Of a DNA stretch of 64,000 nt, positions 34,353 to 43,522 are shown one piece after another. Source of the DNA: Woeseiaceae bacterium. Its GTDB lineage: Bacteria; Pseudomonadota; Gammaproteobacteria; Steroidobacterales; Woeseiaceae. The DNA lies in contig JANQPG010000094.1 of the NCBI GenBank assembly GCA_028289545.1, positions 1 to 64,000 on the forward strand, in the 5' to 3' direction. How positions within the stretch are numbered: position 1 is the first letter of the stretch; each line of letters begins with the position of its first letter. The position numbers were made by a program, and so were the translations under genes. The notes below the pieces were generated by a model that had not been told where the DNA came from, ran no database searches, and was given only the letters and a program-made list of their open reading frames with translations.

Positions 34353-34470
34353 AACAGGTTCCTGCGAGTCGATGATTGCTCACCGTCATGAGAGCAAAAC
34401 CCTTTGCAGGAAATATGGAGAAACTGTGCAAACGGCGGCTTGCCTCCGAGCATCCTGCTAGGCTTGCGCC

Positions 34471-35868
34471 ATGCGACTGACCATAGGCATGCGTACGTTC
34501 CTTGCGCTCACGGCAGTGAGTCTCGCCACGCTGGCGCTCAACGCCGCCATAACGCGCTGGAACTTCGAGCGCGGATTCCTGGGCTACATCGAAGAGCAGG
34601 AAGCCGAGACGGTCGCTACGGCGGCTTTAAACCTCGTCGAACTGTATGCCGAAGAAGGCAGCTGGGCTTCGCTCGAGAACCACCCCAGGCGTCTCGGGGC
34701 CCTGCTGCGCCCCGAGGCAGCGGAACGCCGCTCCCGGGGCGGACCGGGCGGCCGCCCGCCACCTCCCGACCCCCTCGATATCCGGCGCCGGGTGTCCTTG
34801 CTAAACGCTGACGGCCGCCCCGTCGTCGGCCCGTCGCCACAACCCCGGGCGACACGGCAGACACTCGAACTCGACGGCAAGACCATCGGCTTCCTGAGCG
34901 TCGCGCCGAGAAACGCCCTGACCGACGAACTCGACCGGCGTTTCGTGGAGGAGCAGGAACACTCCATCCTGCTGGCCGCGGCGGCAGCGCTGATCCTCGC
35001 CGCCGTCATTTCCGGTCTCCTGGCCCGCCAGCTCAGCAAACCGATCCGGGCGCTGGCCAGCGGCGCGCACGCCATTACGGCCGGCAACTACCGCACTCGC
35101 ATAGAGCGTTCCGGAGAAGACGAACTCGGCGATCTCGCCAACGACTTCAACCGGCTTGCCGAAACGCTCGACAACAATCAGACGGCGCGCAAACGCTGGA
35201 TAGCCGATATTGCGCACGAGCTGCGCACGCCGCTTGCCGTACTTCGAGGGGAACTCGAGGCGCTGGAAGACGGGGTTCGGCAATTCGACGCCGGCACCCG
35301 GAAGTCGCTCCAGGCCGAAGTCTCGCGCCTTACCAAGCTGGTTGCGGATCTGCACGACCTTTCCGTCTACGACGACGGCAATCTCGACTATCAGCTACTC
35401 GAAGTCGATGTGTGCGCGCTGCTCGAAGCCTCGCTCAAGACGGCCGGAACCCGGCTCGATGCGGCGAACATCGAACTGACGCTCAAGCTGCCGAAATCGC
35501 AGATTCGCGTGATGGCCGACGACGAACGTCTCGAACAGGTGTTCATCAACCTGATCGAAAACACGATTCGCTACACGGATTTCCCCGGCCATCTGCGCGT
35601 CAGTTGCGGCAGCACCCCGGATGCCGCCGTCATCGAGTTTGCGGACTCCGGCCCTGGTGTTCCCGAACGGGCGCTCGAGCATATCTTCGATCGCCTGTTT
35701 CGGGTCGAAACTTCGCGCAGCCGCGAGTTTGGCGGCTCGGGACTGGGGCTCGCCATTTGCAAAGCGATTGTCGAGGCGCACGGCGGCAGCATCCGCGCCG
35801 AGCACTCGGCGCTGGGCGGTTTGCTGGTCGAGATCCGCTTGCCCCTGGCGACGGAGACGGCCGCATGA
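34471..35868 (+). CDS. Sensor histidine kinase, BaeS-like
   Basis: The 465-residue kinase has membrane segments at about 10-28 and 165-187 around a periplasmic domain rich in Arg, Gly and Pro. It continues with a HAMP linker, the H-box IAHELRTPLA (about 247-256), the N-box FINLIENTIRYTD, and G-boxes DSGPGV and GGSGLGLAIC. It should phosphorylate the regulator encoded by the next gene, whose start overlaps its stop by 4 bp. It is divergent from the YHYH gene. The signal is unknown. Confidence 0.92.
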   Translation: MRLTIGMRTFLALTAVSLATLALNAAITRWNFERGFLGYIEEQEAETVATAALNLVELYAEEGSWASLENHPRRLGALLRPEAAERRSRGGPGGRPPPPDPLDIRRRVSLLNADGRPVVGPSPQPRATRQTLELDGKTIGFLSVAPRNALTDELDRRFVEEQEHSILLAAAAALILAAVISGLLARQLSKPIRALASGAHAITAGNYRTRIERSGEDELGDLANDFNRLAETLDNNQTARKRWIADIAHELRTPLAVLRGELEALEDGVRQFDAGTRKSLQAEVSRLTKLVADLHDLSVYDDGNLDYQLLEVDVCALLEASLKTAGTRLDAANIELTLKLPKSQIRVMADDERLEQVFINLIENTIRYTDFPGHLRVSCGSTPDAAVIEFADSGPGVPERALEHIFDRLFRVETSRSREFGGSGLGLAICKAIVEAHGGSIRAEHSALGGLLVEIRLPLATETAA

Positions 35869-36545
35869 ACGACCAGGCAAGTGTCCTGGTCGTCGAGGAC
35901 GAACCGAAGATCGCGGCGCTCATTTGCGACTACCTGAGACAGTCGAGCTTCGCGGCGCACACACTCGACAACGGCTCCGCGGTCGACGACTGGGTGCGCG
36001 AGAACGCACCGGATCTCGTGCTGCTGGACCTGATGCTGCCCGGCAAGGATGGACTTACTGTTTGCCGCGAGCTACGCGGGCACTCGACCGTACCGATTAT
36101 CATGGTCACCGCAAGGGTGGACGAGATCGACCGCTTACTCGGCCTCGAGCTGGGAGCCGACGACTACATCTGCAAGCCCTTCAGTCCGCGCGAGGTGGTT
36201 GCCCGCGTCAAGGCCCTGCTGCGCCGGGTCGAGATGCTGAAAACAGACCCCGGGGCCGCTGCGCACGGCATCGTCATTGACGAAAACCGCTTCGTCGCCA
36301 CGATCGACAATCGTGAGCTCGATCTGACGCCGGTCGAGTTTCGCCTGATGGCCCTGTTCGTCGACCAGCCCGGCAGGGTGTTTTCGCGAGAGCAACTGAT
36401 GAGCCGGATTTACCGGGACGGCCGCATCGTGAGCGACAGGACGGTGGACTCCCACGTCAAGAACCTGCGACACAAGATCGATGCCGCGACGGGTCGCAAA
36501 GAACTGATTCGCTCCATCTATGGCGTCGGCTACAAACTGGAGTAG
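35865..36545 (+). CDS. Response regulator, OmpR/BaeR-like
   Basis: The 226-residue regulator has a receiver domain (phospho-acceptor Asp55 in LLDLMLPGKDG, Lys in CKPFSPRE) and an OmpR-type winged helix (about 130-225, with TPVEFRLMALF and DRTVDSHVKNLRHKI). The ATG overlaps the kinase stop (ATGA). It probably controls nearby genes such as the small Cys protein downstream and the YHYH operon upstream. Confidence 0.93.
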   Translation: MNDQASVLVVEDEPKIAALICDYLRQSSFAAHTLDNGSAVDDWVRENAPDLVLLDLMLPGKDGLTVCRELRGHSTVPIIMVTARVDEIDRLLGLELGADDYICKPFSPREVVARVKALLRRVEMLKTDPGAAAHGIVIDENRFVATIDNRELDLTPVEFRLMALFVDQPGRVFSREQLMSRIYRDGRIVSDRTVDSHVKNLRHKIDAATGRKELIRSIYGVGYKLE

Positions 36546-36667
36546 GCGCACCTGCACTGAAAACTCCTCCGACTCTGCACAATCCCGCCGAACTGTCTGC
36601 GCGTTTCCGCCGCAGGCTGGAGACTCCTCAAAACAACCGTCATCGATCGATATTCAAGGAGTCCACC

Positions 36668-36952
36668 ATGCACAATTATCGTCTCGTTATCCCCGCTCTT
36701 GCCGGCGCTCTACTGTTTGCGGGCGCCGCAGCGGCGGACGACAGCTCGGAAAGAAAACGCCGCGGGCCGCCGCAGGTCGCCATCGAAGCCTGCGCCGCCG
36801 CCGTCGAAGGTGATCCCTGTTCGTTCGAGGGCCGTCGTGGCAACACGCTCGAGGGCAGCTGCGCAAGCCGCGACGACAAACCGCTGGCCTGCAAGCCCGA
36901 CGGTCACGACAAACGCGACCGGCCTGAACCGCTGGAGGCCGAAACGGATTAG
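36668..36952 (+). CDS. Small secreted four-cysteine protein
   Basis: The 94-residue protein has a signal peptide ending AAAA near residue 22. The mature region holds four cysteines in the pattern EACAAA, GDPCSF, GSCASR and LACKP, then an acidic tail. Small proteins with this spacing seem familiar to me beside YHYH and EF-hand genes, but the function is unknown. AAGGAG precedes the ATG. It follows the BaeR-like gene by 122 bp and may be a target of that regulator. Confidence 0.7.
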   Translation: MHNYRLVIPALAGALLFAGAAAADDSSERKRRGPPQVAIEACAAAVEGDPCSFEGRRGNTLEGSCASRDDKPLACKPDGHDKRDRPEPLEAETD

Positions 36953-36979
36953 TCAGCCTTGTCCGCCGAGTCTTCCCGG

Positions 36980-37024
36980 CGGCGCCTCGCCCCGCACGCA
37001 GCCACGCGGCTTTACGAGGCGCCG
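36980..37024. terminator. Stem-loop between convergent genes
   Basis: A 10-bp stem pairs 36980-36989 with 37015-37024 (GGCGCCTCG with CGAGGCGCC at its core). It lies between the small Cys protein gene and the convergent NarL-type regulator gene. It lacks a T-tract, so it would be a weak bidirectional terminator at best. Confidence 0.35.
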
Positions 37025-37079
37025 TCTCGGCGGACCCTTCCCGCCTGCTGCCGAACCCGTTGATTTCAACGCATCGACG

Positions 37080-37754
37080 TCAACCGGGGTCGCCCTCACC
37101 CGCCGTCACGAGCCCGCTTTCGTAGGCGAACACCACGGCCTGAGCCCGGTCACGCAGACCGAGCTTCGAGAGGATGTTGGACACGTGCGATTTGACCGTC
37201 GTTGCGCTGACGAACAGGGTATCGGCCACTTCGGCGTTGCTCAGGCCCCTCGCGAGCGCCGCAAGCACTTCGCGTTCACGCTGTGTCAGGCTTCTGAGCG
37301 CCGTGCTGTGCTCCGTGTCGGCGGCCAGCCGATCTGCAAACCGGCCAATCAGCCGGCGCGTTATCGACGGCGACAACAATGCGCCCCCGGCCGCGACGGC
37401 GCGTATTGCCGCAACGAGTTCTTCCGGCGGCGTATCTTTCAGCAGAAACCCGCTGGCGCCGGCCCGGAGCGCCTGATAGATGTATTCGTCGGGATCGAAG
37501 GTCGTAAGCACAATAATGCGCACGGGCCAGTCGGCCTCATTCAGGATACTCTGCGTTGCTTCAAGACCGTCCATTTCCGGCATGCGGATATCCATCAACA
37601 GAATATCCGGCCGCTCGGTAGCGGCAATTTTGACGGCTTCGACGCCGGTCGACGCTTCTGCCACAACCGTAATGTCGTCCTCGTTGTCGAGGATCATGGC
37701 AAACCCGCTGCGTACGAGCGCCTGATCGTCGACAACGGCAACCCGAATGCTCAC
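37080..37754 (-). CDS. Response regulator, NarL/FixJ family
   Basis: The protein has a receiver domain with the phospho-acceptor Asp in LLMDIRMPEMDG and a GerE HTH at the C-terminus (LTQREREVLAALARGLSNAEVA). I start at the GTG at 37754, which overlaps the upstream kinase stop as GTGA. A longer frame exists but lies inside the kinase gene. It forms a two-component pair with that kinase. Confidence 0.92.
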   Translation of the reverse strand: MSIRVAVVDDQALVRSGFAMILDNEDDITVVAEASTGVEAVKIAATERPDILLMDIRMPEMDGLEATQSILNEADWPVRIIVLTTFDPDEYIYQALRAGASGFLLKDTPPEELVAAIRAVAAGGALLSPSITRRLIGRFADRLAADTEHSTALRSLTQREREVLAALARGLSNAEVADTLFVSATTVKSHVSNILSKLGLRDRAQAVVFAYESGLVTAGEGDPG

Positions 37755-38947
37755 TGCGTATTGTCTCCTATCGGCAACCTGGCGCAAACACGAAAAAGAC
37801 CCGGGCCGGCCGGGCCGGCGTCGACCGTACCGCCGAGCACCTCCGCTCGTTCACGCATGCCCGCAATACCGTAACCGGTTCCGGGCAGCGACGTCGCGCC
37901 GGCCTGATTGTTCTCGATCACGACGTCGATCTGCTCGGACGAGTACGACAGTTTGATCCTCGTCTCCGCGCCGGGCCCGGCATGTTTCAGCACATTGGTC
38001 AGCGCCTCTTGCACGATTCTATACAGCGACAGGTCAACGCGGGCAGGCAGGGACGGCGGATCGGGATCGATGTCGAAGGTGATCGACAGCCCTGCTTTCC
38101 TGAAGTCCTCGATCAGACGCGCAAGATACTTGAGCCCCGGTTGAGGAAGGCGCTCGTCGCCACCTGCACCGGGGCGTAGCACACCCATGAGATGCCGCAG
38201 TTCGTCCAGCGCCTGCCGTCCCGCCGTTTCCACCGACGCCATCGCCTCGCGGGCTCCGTCCGGGTTCTTGCCCGCAACAACCTTGGCGGCGCCCGCCTGT
38301 ACGGTCATGAGGCTAACCTGATGCGCGACGATATCGTGCAGTTCCCGCGCAATACGCGTGCGCTCCTCCGTCACGGCCTTTTCGGCTTCGGCGTGCTGCT
38401 CCCGTTCCAACTGTTCGGCCCGTTCTTTCAGGAGGCGCAGGTATTCGCCGCGAAAACGGATTCGGCGGCCGATGTACCAGACCAGGAAGCCCGCCAGCAG
38501 CGCAATCGGATCGCTGCCGTCCAGCGGCCCGAGCATCAGGCGATAGAGTGCGATCAGGGCCAGTCCGGCCAGGACCCCGATCACGCTCCTCTGTTTGTCG
38601 GCTTCGTAACGGCCGAGGCTGTACAGCGAAAAAGGCAACGCAACCAGCGGTTCGCCGAGCAGTTGATCGGAGTGGCCAAGCAGAGACGCCAGCATCACGA
38701 TGACGTGTACGCGGAACGGATGGCGCCTTCGCCAGATCAACGCCAGGCTGCCGAACAGGACCAGCAGGAACGCAAAGAACTTCGTCGATTCCGGCACGTC
38801 GGCCGCCGCGCCGTTCGCAGACCAGGTTCCCAGGGTCAGGAACAGCGCAAACAGCGCCAACAAGGTATCCGCCGTCCGCGGCCAGCGCGCGAACGGCCCG
38901 CGAAACGGCCGCCAGGCGTCGAGTGGATTCGGGGCGGGTTCGGTCAT
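37751..38947 (-). CDS. Sensor histidine kinase, HisKA_3 (DesK/NarX-like)
   Basis: The 398-residue kinase has about five or six membrane segments in residues 25-165 and no large periplasmic domain. A coiled-coil linker follows (LLKERAEQLEREQHAEAEKA), then the HisKA_3 box ARELHDIVAHQV and an ATPase domain with EALTNVLKHA and GTGYGIAGMRERA. It probably senses a membrane or intramembrane cue. It is coupled to the NarL-type regulator by a 4-bp overlap. Confidence 0.92.
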   Translation of the reverse strand: MTEPAPNPLDAWRPFRGPFARWPRTADTLLALFALFLTLGTWSANGAAADVPESTKFFAFLLVLFGSLALIWRRRHPFRVHVIVMLASLLGHSDQLLGEPLVALPFSLYSLGRYEADKQRSVIGVLAGLALIALYRLMLGPLDGSDPIALLAGFLVWYIGRRIRFRGEYLRLLKERAEQLEREQHAEAEKAVTEERTRIARELHDIVAHQVSLMTVQAGAAKVVAGKNPDGAREAMASVETAGRQALDELRHLMGVLRPGAGGDERLPQPGLKYLARLIEDFRKAGLSITFDIDPDPPSLPARVDLSLYRIVQEALTNVLKHAGPGAETRIKLSYSSEQIDVVIENNQAGATSLPGTGYGIAGMRERAEVLGGTVDAGPAGPGLFRVCARLPIGDNTQ

Positions 38948-39191
38948 GGCACTCTCGAATCCCGCAAAGCGTCCGCAATAACGGTGCGCGGAGACGTCAT
39001 CGCAACACTGTAGATGATGACCACTTGGGCTGTCACCTGGTAACCCTCGAACGACAGTATCGCCGGCCGGGCCGCGGATGCCCTCCGCCGGAAGGACGAA
39101 CGTCGATTCCTCCGCGCGGCCGGTGCCGCTCGCGCGCGCCGCCGGTACCGTTTGCGCTCAACAATCAGCTGTTTCCTTGGAAGGAGCGCTC

Positions 39192-40019
39192 ATGTCACAC
39201 GCAGCTCACAGCGTGTCGGCAAGCACGGTCATCAAACCCGCCCGCTTGCTGTCGCATTCGGCAACTCTATGGTTCGTCGTGGCCGCTGCGGGCCACTTCG
39301 CGTTTCTCGTCTACATCGTCGGTTTCTACTGGCTGCTCATTGCGGGCGGCGGAGCTGCCGGCCTTGCGGATACCCACCTGCCGGGCGGCTTTGTGGACGG
39401 CGATGCGCTGGGTAACGCAGCCGTCATTGCACACCTCCTCCTGGCGGCCATTGTCATCGGCGGCGGCCCGCTGCAGCTCGTGCCGGCCGTGCGCGAACGT
39501 TTTCCGGCGTTCCACCGCTGGCTCGGCCGAAGCTACGTGACCGCGGCCGTCGTTAGCAGCATTGCCGGTCTGTACATGATCTGGACGCGCGGCACGGCTG
39601 GAGGGCTCGCCAATGCCGTCGGCATTACGCTCGACGGTATTCTGATTCTGGTATTTGCGGCGATTGCCGTCCGCTATGCCATAGCGAGAAACATCGTCAG
39701 GCACCGGCGCTGGGCAATGCGCCTGTTCATGGTCGCAAGCGGTGTCTGGTTTTTTCGCATTGGCCTCATGGGCTGGGTTGTTCTGACCGGTGGCGCGGGT
39801 ATCGACTTTGAAACGTTCACGGGACCGTTCCTGACGTTCTGGGGGTTCGGCCAATACCTCCTGCCGCTGGCCGTGCTCGAGCTCTACTTCCGCGCGCAGC
39901 AGTCGACCGACGGACGGCTCAAAGTCGCGACGAGCGTCGTGTTGCTCGTCTGCACGCTGGCCATGGGTATCGGCATATTCGCGGCCACGGCCGGAATGTG
40001 GCTGCCAAGAATCACCTGA
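39192..40019 (+). CDS. DUF2306-like multi-pass membrane protein
   Basis: The 275-residue protein has about seven or eight membrane segments. It has features of the DUF2306 family, such as FPAFHRWLGRSYVTAAVVSSI and the later RHRRWAMRLF, which place histidines near the membrane. The function is not established, and heme or quinone chemistry has not been shown to my knowledge. I start at the ATG at 39192, which has GGAAGGAG upstream. It is followed 23 bp later by a shorter protein of similar type. Confidence 0.78.
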   Translation: MSHAAHSVSASTVIKPARLLSHSATLWFVVAAAGHFAFLVYIVGFYWLLIAGGGAAGLADTHLPGGFVDGDALGNAAVIAHLLLAAIVIGGGPLQLVPAVRERFPAFHRWLGRSYVTAAVVSSIAGLYMIWTRGTAGGLANAVGITLDGILILVFAAIAVRYAIARNIVRHRRWAMRLFMVASGVWFFRIGLMGWVVLTGGAGIDFETFTGPFLTFWGFGQYLLPLAVLELYFRAQQSTDGRLKVATSVVLLVCTLAMGIGIFAATAGMWLPRIT

Positions 40020-40042
40020 CGAATGCCGGGAGGGATCGCCTC

Positions 40043-40726
40043 ATGGAAATGAATCCGCTCGTTCTGCTGCATATTGTCGCCGGCGCCGTTGCGCTGGCCT
40101 CGGGCGCGCTCGCCGCCGCGCTCAGGAAGGGGTCCTCAAGTCACGTCAGCGTGGGCAGGGTGTTTACGATCGCCATGCTCGCCATGTCGGCTACAGGGGC
40201 ATGGGTTGCCTGGTTTGCCCCGGCCGCGGCATCGGTTGTTGCGGGCCTCCTGACGTTCTATCTCGTACTCACGGGCTGGATGACGCTCAGGATCGAGGCG
40301 AACACGGCCGGCGCCTTCGAAGTGATTGCCGCTGCGGCCGCTTTTGCCATTGCCGTCTACGCATTCACGAGCGGCGCCGAAGCCAGCGTCAGCTCAACGG
40401 GCATGAAGGACGGTTTCCCGCCGGCCATTTACTACGTGTTCGGCAGTGTCGCCGCGTTTGCGGCGTCGCTCGATCTGGCTTGTTTTGTCCGCGGAGGCGT
40501 TGCCGGCAAACAGCGCGTCGCGCGGCATCTCTGGCGTATGCTGTTCGGACTGCTGATGGCCACGTCGTCGTTTTTCCTGGGCCAGATGGCGCTGTTTCCG
40601 GAGCCCCTGAGAAAAATCGAGATTCTGGCTTTGCCCGTGTTCGCCGTGATAGCGCTACTCGTATTCTGGCCGGTCAGAGTGTTGCTGTGGCGGAAACGCA
40701 GCGGCGGTACACCCGCTACGGGGTGA
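40043..40726 (+). CDS. Multi-pass membrane protein, DUF2306-like partner
   Basis: The 227-residue protein has about six or seven membrane segments. Its N-terminus LLHIVAGAVALASGALAAAL, and the histidine in SSHVSVGRVFT, resemble the DUF2306 pattern. RHLWRMLFGLLMATSSFFLG near residue 170 repeats the same pattern as its neighbour. The ATG at 40043 has GGGAGG upstream. The two genes are likely an operon and may form a heteromeric membrane complex. The role is unknown. Confidence 0.72.
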   Translation: MEMNPLVLLHIVAGAVALASGALAAALRKGSSSHVSVGRVFTIAMLAMSATGAWVAWFAPAAASVVAGLLTFYLVLTGWMTLRIEANTAGAFEVIAAAAAFAIAVYAFTSGAEASVSSTGMKDGFPPAIYYVFGSVAAFAASLDLACFVRGGVAGKQRVARHLWRMLFGLLMATSSFFLGQMALFPEPLRKIEILALPVFAVIALLVFWPVRVLLWRKRSGGTPATG

Positions 40727-40766
40727 CCGCGCTGCGCGTTGTTACCGGTTCGCGCGGCTTCCCCGA

Positions 40767-41762
40767 TCAACCTCCCGCGGCAATGGCCCGCTGCTGCCAG
40801 CGCGACGCGCCGTTCTGCCTGTTTTGCTCGGACACGGCGTCGGCTATGGCCGTAACGTGGCGCAAATCCGAACCGCAGCAGCCGCCAAGTACGTTGATCC
40901 ACGGCATCTGCGAGATCAGCGTGCGGTACTGTTCGCCGAGCTCGAACGGATCGCCACAATCGAGGTGTTCGCACTCGTCGAGTTCCGCGTGGCTCTTGCG
41001 GGAGGCGTTGCAGCGCAGTCCGCGGATACGACGCAGCCAGGGCTCGTCGGCCAGCACGTCGGCGAAGTGGTCGGGATGCGCGCAGTTGATCATGTAGTAC
41101 GCCGGAGTGTTGCCGGTTGTTGCGTCGACGGTTTCGATCGCCGATTTGAGGCTTTCACCGGTCGGCAGGCGGCCGTCGGTCTCCACGGTGAACGAAATGA
41201 CGATGGGTAGACCCGCGGCCTTCGCCGCACGGGCGATGCCTATGGCTTCCGACGATTGCGTATGCGTCATTGCAGACACCATGTCGACGTCGGTCGCCGC
41301 AAGCCAGTGCAGCTGTTCTGCGTGGTAGTCCTCCGCCTCGGCGGCGGAAATCCGTCCGTCGGGAACGTAAGCATCCCCTTTCGGTCCGATCTGGGCGCTG
41401 ATCACGACGGGCAGGTTGTTTTGGGCATACCGGTCCCTGAGTTCAACCGCAAAACGGACTGCCTCCTCGTTGGCGCGGCGAAGATCCTGGGGAGTTGCGC
41501 CCAGATCGTCGGCCCAGTGGCTATGTGCCTTCCAGGTTGCGCAATCGAGGATAAATCCGGAGCGCGTCAGGCGGGCCAGCTCGAGAAAGCCGCGGAAGTA
41601 GTGAGTCATTGCAGCGCGACCGGCCGGATCGTCGAGCAGTGTATGCGCGGCGAACTCTCGTATCTCAATACCGTGGTTGAAAATCAGGTCGGTCTCCAGA
41701 CCAGCATCGGTCAGGAAAGGGCCGCCATCCAGCTGCGGCAGCATGGTTCTGAATTCAGGCAT
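40767..41762 (-). CDS. Homocysteine S-methyltransferase family protein (MmuM-like)
   Basis: The enzyme should transfer a methyl group from S-methylmethionine or a similar donor to homocysteine. The zinc-binding cysteines are Cys227 (INCAHPDHF) and Cys295-Cys296 (GGCCGSD). The barrel start LLTDAGLET-like segment reads FLTDAGLETDLIF. Length (331) is normal for MmuM-type enzymes lacking cobalamin domains. I start at the ATG at 41762, and the extension up to 41930 looks non-coding. It is divergent from the SARP-hydrolase fusion gene. Confidence 0.85.
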   Translation of the reverse strand: MPEFRTMLPQLDGGPFLTDAGLETDLIFNHGIEIREFAAHTLLDDPAGRAAMTHYFRGFLELARLTRSGFILDCATWKAHSHWADDLGATPQDLRRANEEAVRFAVELRDRYAQNNLPVVISAQIGPKGDAYVPDGRISAAEAEDYHAEQLHWLAATDVDMVSAMTHTQSSEAIGIARAAKAAGLPIVISFTVETDGRLPTGESLKSAIETVDATTGNTPAYYMINCAHPDHFADVLADEPWLRRIRGLRCNASRKSHAELDECEHLDCGDPFELGEQYRTLISQMPWINVLGGCCGSDLRHVTAIADAVSEQNRQNGASRWQQRAIAAGG

Positions 41763-41938
41763 GTCGTGTGTCCTCAAGAGTATTGCCCTCAAAGCGAGGG
41801 ACCGACGCCCGGACGGCGCCGTTATTGCAGATGAGGATGCGCCCCGAGCGTGTCGCCGGGCGTTGTAGACAGCGTGGAAATTGCGGGGAAAAGGGTGGAA
41901 ACTCGCGAAACGCGAGAATAGGACAGGCACGAACGGCA

Positions 41939-43522
41939 GTGGCGCAACTAACTATCCGGACACTGGGCGAATTGGCGATCTTCCGGGACGGAGAACCGCA
42001 AGTCTTACCCTCCTCGCGCAAAACCCGCGCGCTGCTTGCCTACCTGGTCGTTACGCGGCGACCACATCGGCGCGACCGCCTGTGCGAACTCCTGTGGGAA
42101 ATCCCGGACGATCCTCGCGCCGCGCTACGCTGGTCGCTGAGCAAACTCAGACCCATCGTCAACGATGAAGAAACGGAACGAGTCGTCGCGGACCGCGAGC
42201 GCGTCGAGTTCGATCTAACCGGCGTCAGCACCGATATCGACGACATTCGCGGACAGCTCAACACTGATGTGTTACCGGTGAAGACGCTGGAGGAGATCGC
42301 CCGACGTCTCGACGAGCCTTTCCTCGAGGGTATCGACCTGCCGAACCAGCCGCTTTTTCAACGTTGGCTCACCGCGGAGCGTGAGGACATGCGGGAACTC
42401 GCCGCCTGCGTCGCGGGCTGGCTCGCCCGGCATGACGACGTACCGGCAAAGCAGTCGCTGGTCTGGGCACAACGCTGGAGCGACGCGGATCCCTATAGCG
42501 CGGACGCCGCCGCGTTTTTATTGTCCTCCTTGCGCCGACTGGGCGAGGACGGCGAAGCCGACCGCTTGGGCCGCACGTTTTCCGAGCGCTTCGACAAAGC
42601 CGGCATCCAGTGGCCACCCCGAGAGGGGTCGGACCGGACCGCATCCGGCGAGCGCAACGTGCCCAACGAGCGGCAGCTGCTTGCCCGACAGACCATTCAT
42701 TTCTGCACGGCCACGGACGGCGTGCGTATTGCCTACGCCTCGGTGGGCGCCGGGCCGCCGCTGGTCAAAGCCGCCAACTGGCTGAGTCACCTGGAGCTCG
42801 ACTGGGACGCGCCGATCTGGAGCCCGCTGTTTCGTGAACTCGCGCAAAACCACCGCTTTGTCCGCTACGACGAGCGCGGCAACGGGCTGTCCGACTGGGA
42901 CGTCGACGAGCTCTCGCAGAGCGCGTTTGTCAAAGACCTGGAGACCGTTGTCGACGCCACCGGACTTGAGCGTTTTGCGCTACTGGGCATTTCGCAGGGT
43001 GCGGCGGTGTCGATCGAATACGCCGTCCGCAACCCGGGCCGCGTCTCACATCTGATTCTGTTCGGCGCCTACGCCGCTGGCTGGCGCATCGGTGCGAGCG
43101 AAGAAACGATTCGCGAGCGCGAAGCCATCATGACCTTGACGGAAACCGGCTGGGGGCGCGACAACCCGGCCTACCGGCAGATCTTTTCATCGACTTTCAT
43201 GCCGAGCGCCTCCGCGGATGAGCTGGCCTGGTTCAACGAGTTTCAGCGCAACACGACGTCGCCCGAAAACGCCACGCGCTTTCTGTCGGCGTTCGGCGAT
43301 ATCGACGTCCGCCACCGGCTCGGGGACATTCGGGTGCCGACGCTGGTCATCCACTCGCTCGGCGACCGGCGCATCCCGATCGAAACCGGCCGCGACATCG
43401 CAGCCAGCATCCCGAACGCGGAGTTTCTGACCCTGGAGAGCGACGGCCACCTGCTGCTGGGCCGCGAACCCTCGTCCCGGCTGTTTGTGGAAGCGGTCAC
43501 CGAGTTTATTGCGCGCAACTAG
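41939..43522 (+). CDS. SARP/BTAD-like regulator fused to an alpha/beta hydrolase
   Basis: The protein joins an N-terminal OmpR-type winged helix (about 3-90, with TIRTLGELAIFRDG and ALLAYLVV) and a BTAD-like helical domain (about 95-230) to a C-terminal alpha/beta hydrolase (about 250-527). The hydrolase triad is intact: Ser352 (GISQG), Asp476 (SLGDRR) and His504 (SDGHLLLG). The hydrolase may act as a ligand sensor or as a true enzyme. The GTG at 41939 fits the domain edge, and frame continues upstream to 41768 without family features. The ribosome-binding site is weak. It is divergent from the MmuM-like gene. Confidence 0.82.
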   Translation: MAQLTIRTLGELAIFRDGEPQVLPSSRKTRALLAYLVVTRRPHRRDRLCELLWEIPDDPRAALRWSLSKLRPIVNDEETERVVADRERVEFDLTGVSTDIDDIRGQLNTDVLPVKTLEEIARRLDEPFLEGIDLPNQPLFQRWLTAEREDMRELAACVAGWLARHDDVPAKQSLVWAQRWSDADPYSADAAAFLLSSLRRLGEDGEADRLGRTFSERFDKAGIQWPPREGSDRTASGERNVPNERQLLARQTIHFCTATDGVRIAYASVGAGPPLVKAANWLSHLELDWDAPIWSPLFRELAQNHRFVRYDERGNGLSDWDVDELSQSAFVKDLETVVDATGLERFALLGISQGAAVSIEYAVRNPGRVSHLILFGAYAAGWRIGASEETIREREAIMTLTETGWGRDNPAYRQIFSSTFMPSASADELAWFNEFQRNTTSPENATRFLSAFGDIDVRHRLGDIRVPTLVIHSLGDRRIPIETGRDIAASIPNAEFLTLESDGHLLLGREPSSRLFVEAVTEFIARN

